A stretch of DNA of 64,000 nucleotides from Merluccius polli. Its lineage: Eukaryota; Chordata; Actinopteri; Gadiformes; Merlucciidae. The notes beneath the pieces were generated by a model. The model searched no databases. It was not told the DNA's origin and saw only the letters and a list, made by a program, of their open reading frames with translations. Both the position numbers and the translations under genes were made by a program. The stretch covers positions 281,570 through 345,569 of the forward strand of contig JAOPHQ010002853.1 of the NCBI GenBank assembly GCA_030340625.1, written 5' to 3'. Shown piece after piece: positions 53,880-64,000 of this stretch (the stretch's first letter is position 1; each line of letters starts with the position of its first letter).

Positions 53880-54905
53880 TAGTCACCTTGACAAGACTGA
53901 GCTCCTCTTTGTGCCAGAGAAAGACTGCCCTCACATGGACTTACTGGTCACTGTCGAGGACATTGTGGTATGTCCTTCACCAACCTCGAGGAACCTCGGC
54001 TTGGTACTGGACAATCAGCTATGCTGCATGGCCAACATCACAGTGGTGGCGCAATCCTGCAGATTTGCTCTCTACAACATCCGCAGGATCCAGCCCTTCC
54101 TCACAAGGGAAGCAGCACAGCTCTTGATCCAAGCTCATCATCTCCCGCCTCGACTACTGCAACTCGCTTCTGGCTGGACTCCCTGCCTCCGCGATCAAAC
54201 CTTTGCAGCATATCCAGAACGCTGCAGCACGCCTCGTGTTCAACCTACCAAAATTCTCCCATGTGACCCCCCGTGACCTCCACTGGTTCCCTGTAGTAGC
54301 TTGCATCAGATTTAAGACTGGTGCTGGCCTACAAGGCTGTCAACAGAACTGCCACTACCTATCTCTTTAGTCAGACGCCACGCCCCAGCTTGAGTGCTCC
54401 GCTCAACTACCTCAGCTGGCCGGCTGGTACCGCCATCGCTAAGAGCAAGCAAAGGTCGCACAGCAAAGTCACAACTCTTCACTGTTTTGGCACCGCAATG
54501 GTGGAACGAGCTCCCTGCCGATGAAGGACTGCAGAGTTGCTTACCAGCTTCCGCAAGAGACTCAAGACTCACTTGTTCAGAGTTCAACTGGACTCTGCAT
54601 AGCATCCTTCCTCTACCTACCTGCCCCCCCCCCCCAAAAAAAACCCTCTTACGCACTTATAGTCTGTTCATACCTCCTGGCACTTAAAAATAGTACTTAG
54701 CATTGTGTAGCATCTTTCCCTAACTATCTTTGTTGTATATGAGGAATGGGTTAACCTAGCAATGATGAGTGATTGAAACTTGTTCTATTGACATCCTTAC
54801 ACTACCAACAGCAATATATTGTTTCACTTTCTTCTGACAAATGTACTTATTGTAGGACACTTTGGACAATAGTGTCTGCTAAATGCCCTAAATGTAAATG
54901 TAAAC
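53880..54905 (+). pseudogene. L2-type LINE ORF2 3' part and tail
   Basis: Codons read KTELLFVPEKDCPH, SRNLGLVLDNQLCCMANITV and IRRIQPFLTREAAQLLIQA, then with frameshifts SRLDYCNSLLAGLPA, NAAARLVFNLPKFSHVTP and TLVLAYKAVNRTA. The 3' tail TTTGGACAATAGTGTCTGCT followed by AAATG repeats is the usual L2 end. Multiple shifts and stops; old copy. Confidence 0.85.
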
Positions 54906-55465
54906 GTTATATTAATACCCCATCGCCAGAAAGAACAGCGCCTCCCCAAGTGCCGCCAAGGCAATGACCCCTCATGTGAGAGGACTATAGTGTAGCTTTT
55001 TATGTGACAATTAAATGTGCATTTTCAATAAAATGTACTGGAGTGGAAGGAAGACTAAAGAAATGTCGTTCTGCCATGCTATTCAGCTCATGTCTTGGCT
55101 GTGGCTTGAATTCTGATCTTATAAACCTAGCTGTAAAGTTGTAAACAGATTGACAGGTAGCTTGTATTGGCTATTTCTGTTTTTGAGTGCAATGATCATG
55201 GCAACTGCATATTCATAAGGAATAGAGAGATTAATAGTTATTAACTTATTTAATTTATGAAGATGGAATGTTATACAATAGCAATACTATTGAGTGTGTG
55301 AGTAGACGGAAGAGTCTAGTATGCTCTTACATTAGGCTACGTTTTTCAAACCTAGAAAATTAACACTGTATTTAAACTTTTGGATGAACAATTAGTTAGT
55401 ACGTCATCATTGGTAAACTAGGCAGCAAAAACAACAACTTCTCTCTAGCAAGTATAATTGAAAGA
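54906..55465. other. AT-rich filler inside the long-inverted-repeat element
   Basis: No frame or repeat end that I can assign. An AATAAA at about 55027 follows a short C-rich segment, without any gene to serve. Confidence 0.25.
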
Positions 55466-56480
55466 TTACACTGCAGCTCTGCTCTCCACTCTGTGCTGCA
55501 TCTGTTTCTTTAGTCTGACCATGTAATGGTCATCAGAGAGAAAATCCTCTCTACAAAGGCATTTGAGCATGGCACACTGAGGACAAAATGAGCCAATCCT
55601 GAACATGTTGATCAAGTTGGCTTTCCCTATGTTTTGGAAAACTGACACCCACTTCTCACTGGTGGATTTTGTGGTATCCTGTCCGGCATTCTGTATTTCC
55701 TCCCAGCTAGCACAAAACTCTTCATAGCGTTGGTCACCATTACACTCTGGTGAGAAATCAAACCACTTGTCAATGTATGCAGTAACAGAGTCATAGAACT
55801 TCAAAAAAGCCCTGTTGCTGCTTGGACCTTTGTGCTGACACTTGTTTGTCCATCAGCTGCTTGGTCTGGTATCCAAAAAAGCTGTCCTTTCCGCTGAAGC
55901 ATCTTTATTTTGAACTTTCGTAAACATCTGTGATGCAGAGCTTTGTTTCCTCCAGCTTTTTTACGAGTTGGTCAAAAACACACCCCATGTTGTGGCAAAA
56001 GCACAGATAAATCTCAACAGCTCCAGTTTTTTCTTCATCCTCAAAAATCCTCTTAAGCGCCACAGGACAGGTCTCAAGGGACCTGAAGTATGAAGTAAGA
56101 GTCGGCCAGCTTTGCAGGAGACGATCAACAGCTGGATGAAGAGAGAGCCATCGTGTGCAAACATGATGCAGAATTTCACGCCACTCAATGTCAACAAAGA
56201 CAAAAAATGCACACAGATACTGAGAAGTGGCTATAGATCTTTAAAACAATTAACTCAATATCCACTGACAGCTGATTGCAGGCGTGCTTGCAGGCCTGCA
56301 AGCTATATGAGCTGGGCAATTAGCTTTTAGAATGTGATTGTTGGCACTGCTCAATAACTGGTAAACGGGGTGGTGTTTTCCAAAGTTGACATTTGCATTA
56401 TCTGCTGCATAGGCTGTGATGTGAACTTCATCAGACACTGAGAAATATCTCACGCACACTGGAAACATTTTTGCTAGCTA
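55466..56480 (-). pseudogene. hAT transposase fragment, minus strand
   Basis: On the minus strand from 56468: FPVCVRYFSVSDEVHITAYA, then ADNANVNFGKHHPVYQLLS and ILKANCPAHI, the catalytic-aspartate region of a hAT branch. A frameshifted block SLHPAVDRLLQSWPTLTSYF and VEIYLCFCHNMGCVFDQLVK follows (about 56160-55960), then 55804-55466 (KFYDSVTAYIDKWFDFSPEC). C-terminal dimerisation motif absent. Several lesions, so inactive. It could be the relic of the gene that once served a host element here. Confidence 0.75.
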
Positions 56481-57509
56481 AACAGCATGATCACATTAAA
56501 GCAAATAAAACTAAACTAGTACAACTAGTAATACAAGCAGAATCTCTCTCTCAAAATATAACATAAGCTGTGTTTTCCATTTGATTTGTCAGTTGTGCAT
56601 ATTGTGTTTTTGTTTTATTTGATAAACTTTATTGTATTGTGGATGCAGTGCACTTTAATATAATTTTGGACCCAGCTCTGCGCTCTCTTGACTGTATTAT
56701 TTTTTTAAGTGCCCTGAACTGTCCTGAAGTCCCCCTTACATTACTTTTGTAGCAGTAAGATTATTCTAGGGTGAGTTTGTCCCTATATCTTGTCCCTTTG
56801 TCACCTTTTTCAGCCCTGATGATCCACCCCTGGTAGTCCACAAAAATATGTTCTAAATGTACACATTTTCATGTATAAATATCCTAGAATTGTGGGAGAA
56901 GCACTTAATAAAAACACATCTGGGGGAGAGCTCTCATTTGGAGCCCCTAATTTTAATACCATGATTACGCCCTTGCACATCACCATACGCACAGAGTAGA
57001 GTTCTCAACTACATGATTCGTTAATATTCGTTATTTCATATAACTATATAATAATAATAATAATGCCATTGTTGGCAATATTATTATATCCCAACATTGC
57101 ATAACAAACTGTAATAAAGTAGCCTAAGTAACCAACGTAGGCATATTCTTTTTTTGATCCGGGGGCCGGGGCATTGTAGACTAGGTACACTTAGTAAGCC
57201 TAATAATCATGATATGTGATCTGATGTCTTTAACATGGTATGTGTAATGTTCTGCTCTCATTAATCAATCATTCAATTGCAATCCATGACAAGACATCAA
57301 GTGATTGTTGCGCAAGCCTGCATGAAAAGGCACGTCTGATGTTATTTTTTATCCGCCCATGCAGATAATTTAACAACTTATGTAACGCGATTAACAACAC
57401 TTCGATTATTAACTGACTGTAATGTGATTGCTGAATTTGGAACAGTAATGGGTTACATTACCTCGTTACAGACAAATGTATTGTGATTACAGTAACCACA
57501 TACCCAACA
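56481..57509. other. Filler inside the long-inverted-repeat element
   Basis: AT-rich, no coding frame supported. At about 57420-57505 a stretch with GTAATGGGTTACATTACC and ACCCAACACT resembles one end of a common fish non-autonomous element. Confidence 0.3.
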
Positions 57510-58174
57510 CTCGGACAGTGAGTTAAAAAAAAGTCGCAAACGAGTCAAGTAATTTATTAATAAAACTAAACTGCGTTAATTGTGGTTTGGCTTCAAAGGC
57601 ACCTTAGAATATGTGTCTTTTCCCTAACCAGCAGAACCTAGTTTCTTAAACAAAACAAAACAATTTACAGCAGCTCAGCTGCCAGTAGTAGCGTTGTTAT
57701 GGCAACGAGTGCGCTGGGGTTAAAGAGTAGTAACAGGGAATAAAAGCTGGCTAAAATCATTCAACTTTAAATACGTAAATAACTGAAGTGCACTATTAAG
57801 GTGATGAATCTTCATCTGGGTTTGTGTAAATAACACTTTACATACTCATAAACAACGTAAACTTTACTTGCTTACATTCTAAATATTATGGTAATTTACC
57901 TCGTCACAGTGTCCCCTTCCTATCACAGGAACCAAGAACCAATCATTTCGGGGGTTGTTATGAATATTGTGTTTGTATAATTTGTTCATGTTCATGTGTA
58001 AAATACAGGAAATATGCGTGCATGTCACAGAAAATTGACTTATGGTAAACAAGTGCATATATGCATATATATGAGAACTGGGGGGCTGGGGGATTCCAAA
58101 CAAAAATGTAGGTCATTGCTTAAATACGTGGTGTGTAATACAAATATATTTATTTTTATAGGTTATTTTATAAC

Positions 58175-58953
58175 TAGGGATGTCCGATATTGGCTTTTTT
58201 ACCGATAACCGATAACCGATATTGTTCAACTCTTAATTTCCGATACCGATATCAACCGATACCGATACCGATATATGCGGCCACGTGAAACCTCCGCTTT
58301 ACACTCACTGCAAACCGCAATAGGCTTTATGCCGAGCGCAAGTGTGGATTAATAAATAAAAACAAAACAGCGGCAAAAGCTCGCGTGTGTCCGGGAGAGG
58401 GCTACTCTCCTCGGACACATTACTCTGAAGCCCCGGTGACGGTCTGGAAGTGCGGATAAAAAAATAAATAAAAAAATAAAATAAAATAAAACAGCGGTAA
58501 AAGCTAGCGTGTGTGTCCGGGAGAGGGCTACTCTCCTCGGACACATTACTCTGAAGCCCCGGCGACGGTCTGGAAGTGCGGATTAATAAATAAAATAATG
58601 TGAGCGCGGTACAGCGGACCTGAACCGGTTGTGATGAGACTGTTTTGCAGAATGCGTTAGTATGTTGCGCTGACCCCTATTTTACTATTCAACGTAGAAA
58701 CTTTGAAATAATTCCAAACCACCGACATACAGCTACAACTAGCGTCCCGCTACACGGCCGCACATGCCCAGGCTTGTTATTGAGACGGCGCGGCGCGTTT
58801 GATGATGTCATCAAACCACGTCCTCACTTGAAACATAACAGATGTCTGAAATTATTTCAAAATCGATTTTGGTATCGGTTAAAAAACCGATACCGATATT
58901 TTCCGATATTGATTTTTTATGCCAATATCGGCCGATAATATCGGACATCCCTA
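58175..58953. mobile_element. Non-autonomous hAT element (779 bp) with internal duplication
   Basis: TTTATAAC lies exactly on both sides (58167-58174, 58954-58961). Ends are TAGGGATGTCCGATATTGGC and a near complement (GCCGATAATATCGGACATCC). The middle has a roughly 120-bp block (from AACAGCGGCAAAAGC through GGTCTGGAAGTGCGG) present twice, about 58365-58460 and 58488-58580, with A-rich linkers. It sits in the right arm of the long-inverted-repeat element. Confidence 0.95.
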
Positions 58954-59111
58954 TTTATAACCAAATATAAAATATCTGCCAATTATTGCTGGTTTCTTCG
59001 ACCAGCCGATAGGGGCGTTGTACCAGTGAATACTCCTCCTAATACAACCTATTCTGTTGTTTAGGTCTGAGGACAGGTTGGTTGTTGGGTTCTCGTTACC
59101 CAAAGATTAAT

Positions 59112-59627
59112 TGTTACACTCAGGAGCAACGAGTAGCCAAATGTGGCAGGTACCCCAGAGACAAAGACACAGTAGACACAATACAGTGACTGAACTTCAA
59201 GCATTTATTGGAGTTGCGTTCTGTGGGAGTAGGAACGGAGCCGTCGAGGGAGGGGGAGTCCAGGGAGAGGTGAGAGGGTGGTGGTTAGGAGGGGGTGTGG
59301 GTGAGGGGACTGGGAGGCGTGTATGGGGCTGGGAGACACTGGGTTTATGGTGGGAGCCTGGAACACAAACAGTGGAGAACAAGGTTAGCAAAAACCAAAC
59401 AACAGTCGGAGCTATGCAAAAACTTACTAACGTGGAATATACTGTGAGGACACAGCCGGCTAAACTGACCACCGTAGTCAACGTTCAAGCGACGGGCGTC
59501 CCCTCTTCTCCTCTTCTTATACCCAGGTCTTGATGGCAATGTGGAGCAGCTGGGCTGATTGGCATTTCCCGCACCTGTGCTGGGCTGATTGGCTGTGCAG
59601 GCTGCCGGCTGATGGACAGCCGCAACA
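59112..59627 (-). mobile_element. Solo LTR (Gypsy- or ERV-like), minus strand
   Basis: On the minus strand it starts TGTTGCGGCTGTCC, has a TATA-like GGGTATAAGAAG (about 59510-59522), an AATAAATGC polyadenylation signal (about 59200) and ends GTGTAACA. TTAAT (left) and TTAAC (right) are a 5-bp duplication with one change. No internal element sequence adjoins, so it is a solo LTR left by recombination. Confidence 0.8.
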
Positions 59628-60023
59628 TTAACTAGAAAATTCCCTCGGGGGAAATTTTGAAAGGGCCACGGGAGTGTGTACATTATGATGAGATTCTTCA
59701 GAGATTTCAAACAATTAATACTAGTAACATTATGATATTATATACAAGGAGCATACCTACAACAAACGTTCCTTTTTGAGGTACTTATTTATACAGCAAC
59801 CTATGCCCTTTCAACCTCATATTATGTGGGAAACAAAGTTACAAAAAAAATGATGAAAAGGGTTGCAGGCAGAGTAGAGTTAAGCGAGAGGGCAGTGATG
59901 ATCTTCCATGTCTGCAAATACACACGCACACAAAACAAATATCTTTAAGACACCAACATGAATCAAGTCAACTTGAAACTTAAAGTAATCAAGATACAGT
60001 ACAGTTTTGTACTCATGGGTAAA

Positions 60024-61520
60024 TGTCTCTTACTTTTCTTCTGCTGACTTGCTGTCTTGATATTTGGTCCTCGTCTTCCAAGATTTGTTGTCATCCTCCC
60101 TAAAATATTTAACAGATTGTTCAGTAACAGTTATCAAAGTGTTGAAGCATTTATTCACAGAAAAACACAGACAACCTACATTAACCATTGTCATGAAATC
60201 AATGACAATGCAGGGGTAAATGTCTCTTACTTGTCTGTTGGGTTGCTGTCTTTAGCTGTGGTCCTCTGGAGGTCTTCTTCCTGGATCTGTGGTCATCCTC
60301 CCTAAAATATTGAAGATATTGTCAGTAACAGTACGCATTTATTCACACAGATGCAGACACACACCTACTTTGACCATTGACAGGAAATCAACGACAACCG
60401 CCAACACTGATCACGGCATGAGCAGCTTCAAAGTATAAATACGAACGCAGGTCAAGCCAATCCGCTGCCTAAGGCTACATCCACACTACTACGTTTTCAG
60501 TTTCATAGGTTTTTTTTAAACAAAAATGATCTCCGTCCACACTAGCGTTTTAGCACCGTATCAGAAAGAATCTCCGTCCATCCTACCACGCCTGAAAACG
60601 CATGGTCATGTGCCTTTTCAGAGGCGGCGACGCTGTGAAATAGGACTAGGGTCCAACTTACGTCGCGAAAAATTCATATTATTTTAAGAAAAGTCATAGC
60701 ACACTTGCCCCGGCAGAGCCGCACGTTTTGATACCTTTTTTTGTGTATCTGTGACCAAAACTGCGGGAGAAGTCGACCGAAAAAAACACGGAAGAAACGG
60801 AAGAATAACTAGAACATTTCTGAAGAAATTTTGAGTGTGCCTGACCTCTGGCCCCGTCGTCCCCATATATTATTGAGGAGGAAGTCATGTAAGTCATGCA
60901 AGAAAATAAAGCAGGTGTTGGTGTGTGTTTGTCCGTGTGTGCGTGTGTGTGTGCGTATGTCTGTCTGTCTGTGTGTGTCTGTGTTTGAGCTGTTAGAATG
61001 TCAGTTGGAAATGTCAGTTGGAAATGATCAGATGTCTCTTACTTTTCTTCTGCTGACTTGCTGTCTTGATATTTGGTCCTCGTCTTCCAAGATTTGTCAT
61101 CATCCTCCCTAAAATATTTAACACATTGTTCAGTAACAGTTATCAGAGTGTTGAAGCATTTATTCACAGAAAAACACAGACAACCTACATTAACCATTGT
61201 CATGAAATCAATGACAATGCAGGGGTAAATGTCTCTTACTTGTCTGTTGGGTTGCTGTCTTTAGCTGTGGTCCTCTGGAGGTCTTCTTCCTGGATCTGTG
61301 GCCATCCTCCCTAAAATATTTAAGATATTGGTCAGTAACATTACGCATTTATTCACACAGATGCAGACACACACCTACTTTGACCATTGACAGGAAATCA
61401 ACGACAACCGCCAACACTGATCACTGCATGAGCAGCTTCAAAGTATAAATACGAACGCAGGTCAAGCCGATCTGCTGCCGAAGGCTACATCCACACTACT
61501 ACGTTTTCAGTTTCATAGGT
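60024..61520. repeat. Roughly 490-bp block duplicated at 1009-bp spacing
   Basis: 60024-60510 and 61033-61520 are nearly identical. Each block itself contains two related sub-units with edges CTCTTAC and CCTCCCTAAAATATT. On the minus strand these edges look like splice acceptor (AATATTTTAG) and donor (GTAAGAG) signals that bracket 66-bp and 71-bp segments: 60034-60099, 60231-60301, 61043-61108, 61240-61310. Frames across the four segments do not agree, so coding is not supported. Both blocks end with AAGGCTACATCCACACTACT, an end typical of a fish non-autonomous element. Confidence 0.8.
60915..60985. repeat. TG-rich simple repeat
   Basis: GTGTGTTTGTCCGTGTGTGC and related GT repeats; a similar short tract occurs after the second duplicated block at 61518-61550. 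Confidence 0.85.
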
Positions 61521-61856
61521 GTTTGTCCGTGTGTGCGTGTGCGTGTCTGTAAGAACTGAAATTTAAAAAATGAAATAAAATAAATAAATAAAATGAATAA
61601 AAATGAAAATAAAATGAAATAAATAAATAAATACATTTAAAAAATGATTCACAGTAATACGGCGACATAGCGGGGTCCGGACTCAGAGTTACGGGGGCAC
61701 TGGCCCCCGCTGGCCCCCCACTATAACCGCCACTGATTGGAGCGGTACCGAGAGCGTTATCCATCGCGGAGCAAGCCATGGCAATGGGAAAGGAGTACCC
61801 ACACAAGAAGGATTAAATGACAAAAGGTATGACTAATAAGACCCAATCAATTTGAT

Positions 61857-62270
61857 AAATACAGCGTGTCCTCCCGTGTTTCAGCCGGGTCTACATACAG
61901 CGGGGCTATTGGGGGGGGGGGGGGGGGGGGAACCGCGTGTGTGTCCGTGTGTGCGGCGGGTTTTAACACACCACTGTGGACCTGTCCCGTATTTGCTGAC
62001 TGGTGTAAGTGTATAAACCAATGGTCCATTGGAGATTCAAAACGTAGTGTGAATGTACCCTAAGCACGGCGACCAAGCTTTCATAAATACAGCGTGTCCT
62101 CCCGTGTTTCAGCCGAGCCATATACTGCGCGGACATTGGAAAAAAAACGCATGTGTGCGTATGTACGCCGGGTTTTAACACACCACTGTGGACCTGTCCC
62201 GTATTTGATGACTGGTGTAACAGTGTATAAACAAATGATCCATTTGAGATTCAAAATGGCTTATTTTACC
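61857..62270. repeat. Roughly 190-bp direct repeat, two diverged copies
   Basis: 61857-62044 and 62085-62270 both contain AATACAGCGTGTCCTCCCGT, GGGTTTTAACACACCACTGT, GGACCTGTCCCGTATTTG and TGGTGTAA. The first copy has a poly-G run (61910-61930) where the second has poly-A. Likely part of a non-autonomous transposon; ends not determined. Confidence 0.85.
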
Positions 62271-62933
62271 GGAAGCAGTTCCCGTGTACCGTCGCCATCT
62301 CTTTACCGTGTACCGCCGCCAGGCGCGCGGGAACCTCTTTTTGACCAGGGGTGCTGAATAACAAAATAATGAAGAATGTCCAACGATTTCTCCCCCCTAT
62401 ACATGTTTTGGATTTTGACTGCTAAATACGTAATTTTAGCGTTGTGTACGGTTGAGGGTGAGACGTTTTAGAAATGTCCTTTGCAGCCACAAATTCCAAT
62501 GTTCTACAATTATGCGACAGCACTCCGATAACATAGAATATGAAGTAGATATAATATTAAGAGTTAATAACTAGCTCTTGAATGGTATATAGCCAGCCAA
62601 TGGAATGTAACCATATTCATAACAACACACCTTAGCTGATCTGAGAAAGTGATGAGAGCCAACTGGGTAAAACATTAACAAGTAGTATTTAGTACAACAT
62701 TTGGTGTGGGCAGCAGTAAAATCCATTGAACGCTGAAATTATGTTCTAACAATACAATTTGACATTATAACTAAGTGGCAGCACATAGGTATGCATCACA
62801 ATCATTTGCAATAGAGGTATGCTATATAGAGGTATTCTTAGTGCAAAAAGCATATATAAACACAATAAAGACATCAATGACAAAACTATACATTGCATAT
62901 CAAACTGATTGGTGGGAGACAGACAGCTTACTT
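62271..62933. other. No supported gene
   Basis: AT-rich flank before the hAT relic. No coding or repeat edge that I can support. Confidence 0.25.
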
Positions 62934-64000
62934 TTAATTGATGATACCAAAGGTGGCCTTGCGTTCTGCTGTGTTTTGAACAAAGGCTTTCATCAAAGGT
63001 TGAATGTCCAACATATCTAAAATTTCCTGATGGACGTGCAACAAAGCCAGGTGTGTGAGCCTTCTTTGAGTCATCGTACTCCTCAACCATGTTTTTAGTC
63101 GCCTGAGTGTGGAGAACGACCGTTCTGATGAGGCAACAGACACAGGCAGCGAGAGACAAAGTTCCATGAACTTCTCCACTTCATTCAACAATTCTCTAGT
63201 TTGAGGATGCAGTCTGCCCAAAAACTCTGCGATGTCCGTACATGTTCGGAGTCCCTTGTCTTTGGTGTGAGCTGCATGTGCAAGCGAGACTGGTCTATCT
63301 GGGTAGGGAGATTGGGAGCAATGTCATCCAGACCTGAATAAAGTCCACTGGCAGCATCAGTGATCGTTTTCTCTCTCTTGGCAGCTATTTTCATCCCAGG
63401 CTGGTCGAATCGACAGTCTAGCTCTGATGTTACAATATCCACAGCCTCAAAGAACTCCCGCTGCCACGGTTGATGTCCTGTGCGTGGTGCGATGTCCTCC
63501 ACTACCTGTGTGTTTCTCAGACGAGCTGGAGTTCTGCTGGTTCTGGGTGGATGAGGCATTTTCAAGTCATACTGTGCTGCACATTTCCACTTTTCTGATC
63601 AGGTCTTTCACACATGTATCTTCTCTCAGTGCACACATTTGTTTTTTAAGTACACTGACACATTCCAAGGCACCCCCAACATTCGCCTTCTTGTGCTGGA
63701 GTACTTTGGCCACTTCTTCGCATGGCTCAAAAAGGGCCTCACAGCTGACAAGGCCAAAGTAGGTCTTCCCTTTCGTTGCTTGTTTGTAAAGACCAGCCAA
63801 CTTAGCACGTGTATCACCTCTCATCGATTTGTCTTGCTGCAGCACTTTAATTGTCTCCAAAACCACACCATATGAACAACACACACGCTTGATAGCCTTT
63901 GTGCGTACAGCCCACCTTGTTGGGCACAGTGACAGCAGGTTGCAGACAACGTCATCACCTCCAAAACATGACTGAAAGATTGCCTTGCGCTTTGCTGATT
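62934..64000 (-). pseudogene. hAT (ZMYM1/TTF-type) transposase, running off the window
   Basis: The minus-strand protein enters from beyond 64000. Near the edge it reads LLSLCPTRWAVRTKAIKR, then GVVLETIKVLQQDKSMRG (63884-63567), LTPKTRDSEHVRTS (63565-63185) and finally FMELCLSLPVSVASSERSFS with LRRLKTWLRSTMTQRRLTHL (63221-62934), the hAT dimerisation motif of ZMYM1-like proteins. Frameshifts near 63567 and 63200 break it. Relatively well preserved otherwise, so only recently dead or possibly a sequencing/assembly slip. Confidence 0.85.

Larger units (their letters stand above)
52908..58978. mobile_element. 6-kb element with long inverted repeats and nested insertions
   Basis: The left arm (52908-53362) and the right arm (57510-58978, minus a nested hAT) are inverted, diverged copies starting CARATATTTTATATTTGG. 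Shared blocks include CCTATCACAGGAACCAAGAA, GGGGGATTCCAAAC (or its complement) and CAGCTCAGCTGCC. CCAAT is directly repeated at the two outer edges (52903-52907, 58979-58983). The interior has a hAT copy, an L2 LINE, a broken hAT transposase and AT-rich filler. Superfamily unknown. It lies just past adh8 exon 5. Confidence 0.7.

Noticed and set aside
53574..53934. Proline-, glycine- and arginine-rich open frames
   Set aside because: They are translations of poly-G/poly-C modules in a non-coding hAT element; the same applies at 11451-11905 and 12574-12873.
60034..61310. Four tandem protein-coding exons on the minus strand
   Set aside because: The 66-bp and 71-bp segments align only with a 5-bp indel and shift the frame between neighbours; one frame of the 71-bp unit has a stop. 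Kept only as a non-coding observation.

Overview
The window looks like a repeat-saturated teleost (ray-finned fish) chromosome segment. Evidence: two spliced vertebrate host genes (a FAM241A orthologue and a fish class-I-like alcohol dehydrogenase), a DD36E Tc1/mariner element, many non-autonomous hAT elements with exact 8-bp target duplications, a BEL/Pao LTR retrotransposon, L2/CR1/I-type LINE fragments, a 5S-rRNA-derived SINE and a tRNA-derived SINE. There is no bacterial-type gene organisation and no CRISPR array.

Region 1 (413-33129, + strand) is one gene, fam241a. Exon 1 (413-553, 47 codons, phase-0 donor) joins exon 2 (32806-33129, 107 codons plus stop) and predicts a 154-residue membrane protein. 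The 32.25-kb intron between them is almost entirely transposons. In order: a minisatellite (1.0-1.8 kb), a tRNA-SINE, a deleted DD36E element, LINE pieces, several hAT elements, a 2.7-kb composite element (7.9-10.7 kb) carrying a hairpin and two nested hATs, a LINE interrupted by a hAT element and by a perfect 780-bp tandem duplication, and a ZBED-type hAT gene (15.5-32.0 kb). That hAT is split by an 11.3-kb BEL/Pao element (16142-27418; TSD AATAT), which is itself split by a LINE, which is split by an L2 copy. A 5S-derived SINE split by a Harbinger-like element also lies in it.

Region 2 (33.1-48.7 kb) is intergenic: a decayed hAT gene, a Harbinger-like element with a Myb/SANT exon, a LINE interrupted by a TTAA-type element, a 5'-truncated LINE with a 13-bp TSD, a foldback element and more hATs.

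Region 3 (48.7-64.0 kb, + strand) starts with an adh8-like gene: TATA box, E-box, and exons 1-5 (18, 102, 142, 88 and 220 bp; 190 codons) with intact splice sites and all seven zinc ligands. Exons 6 onward are absent, so either intron 5 exceeds 11.2 kb or the gene is truncated. Intron 1 holds an intact DD36E (Incomer-type) transposon with a 346-aa transposase. The sequence after exon 5 holds a 6-kb long-inverted-repeat element with nested hAT and L2 copies, a solo LTR, a locally duplicated block with splice-like edges, and a broken hAT transposase running off the end.

The most unusual pattern is a small module, a poly-C/G tract next to a core like ACAATCGCGCA, recurring inside at least six insertions, most of them hATs with unrelated ends. 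Nothing was searched against a database; family names rest on recognised motifs.
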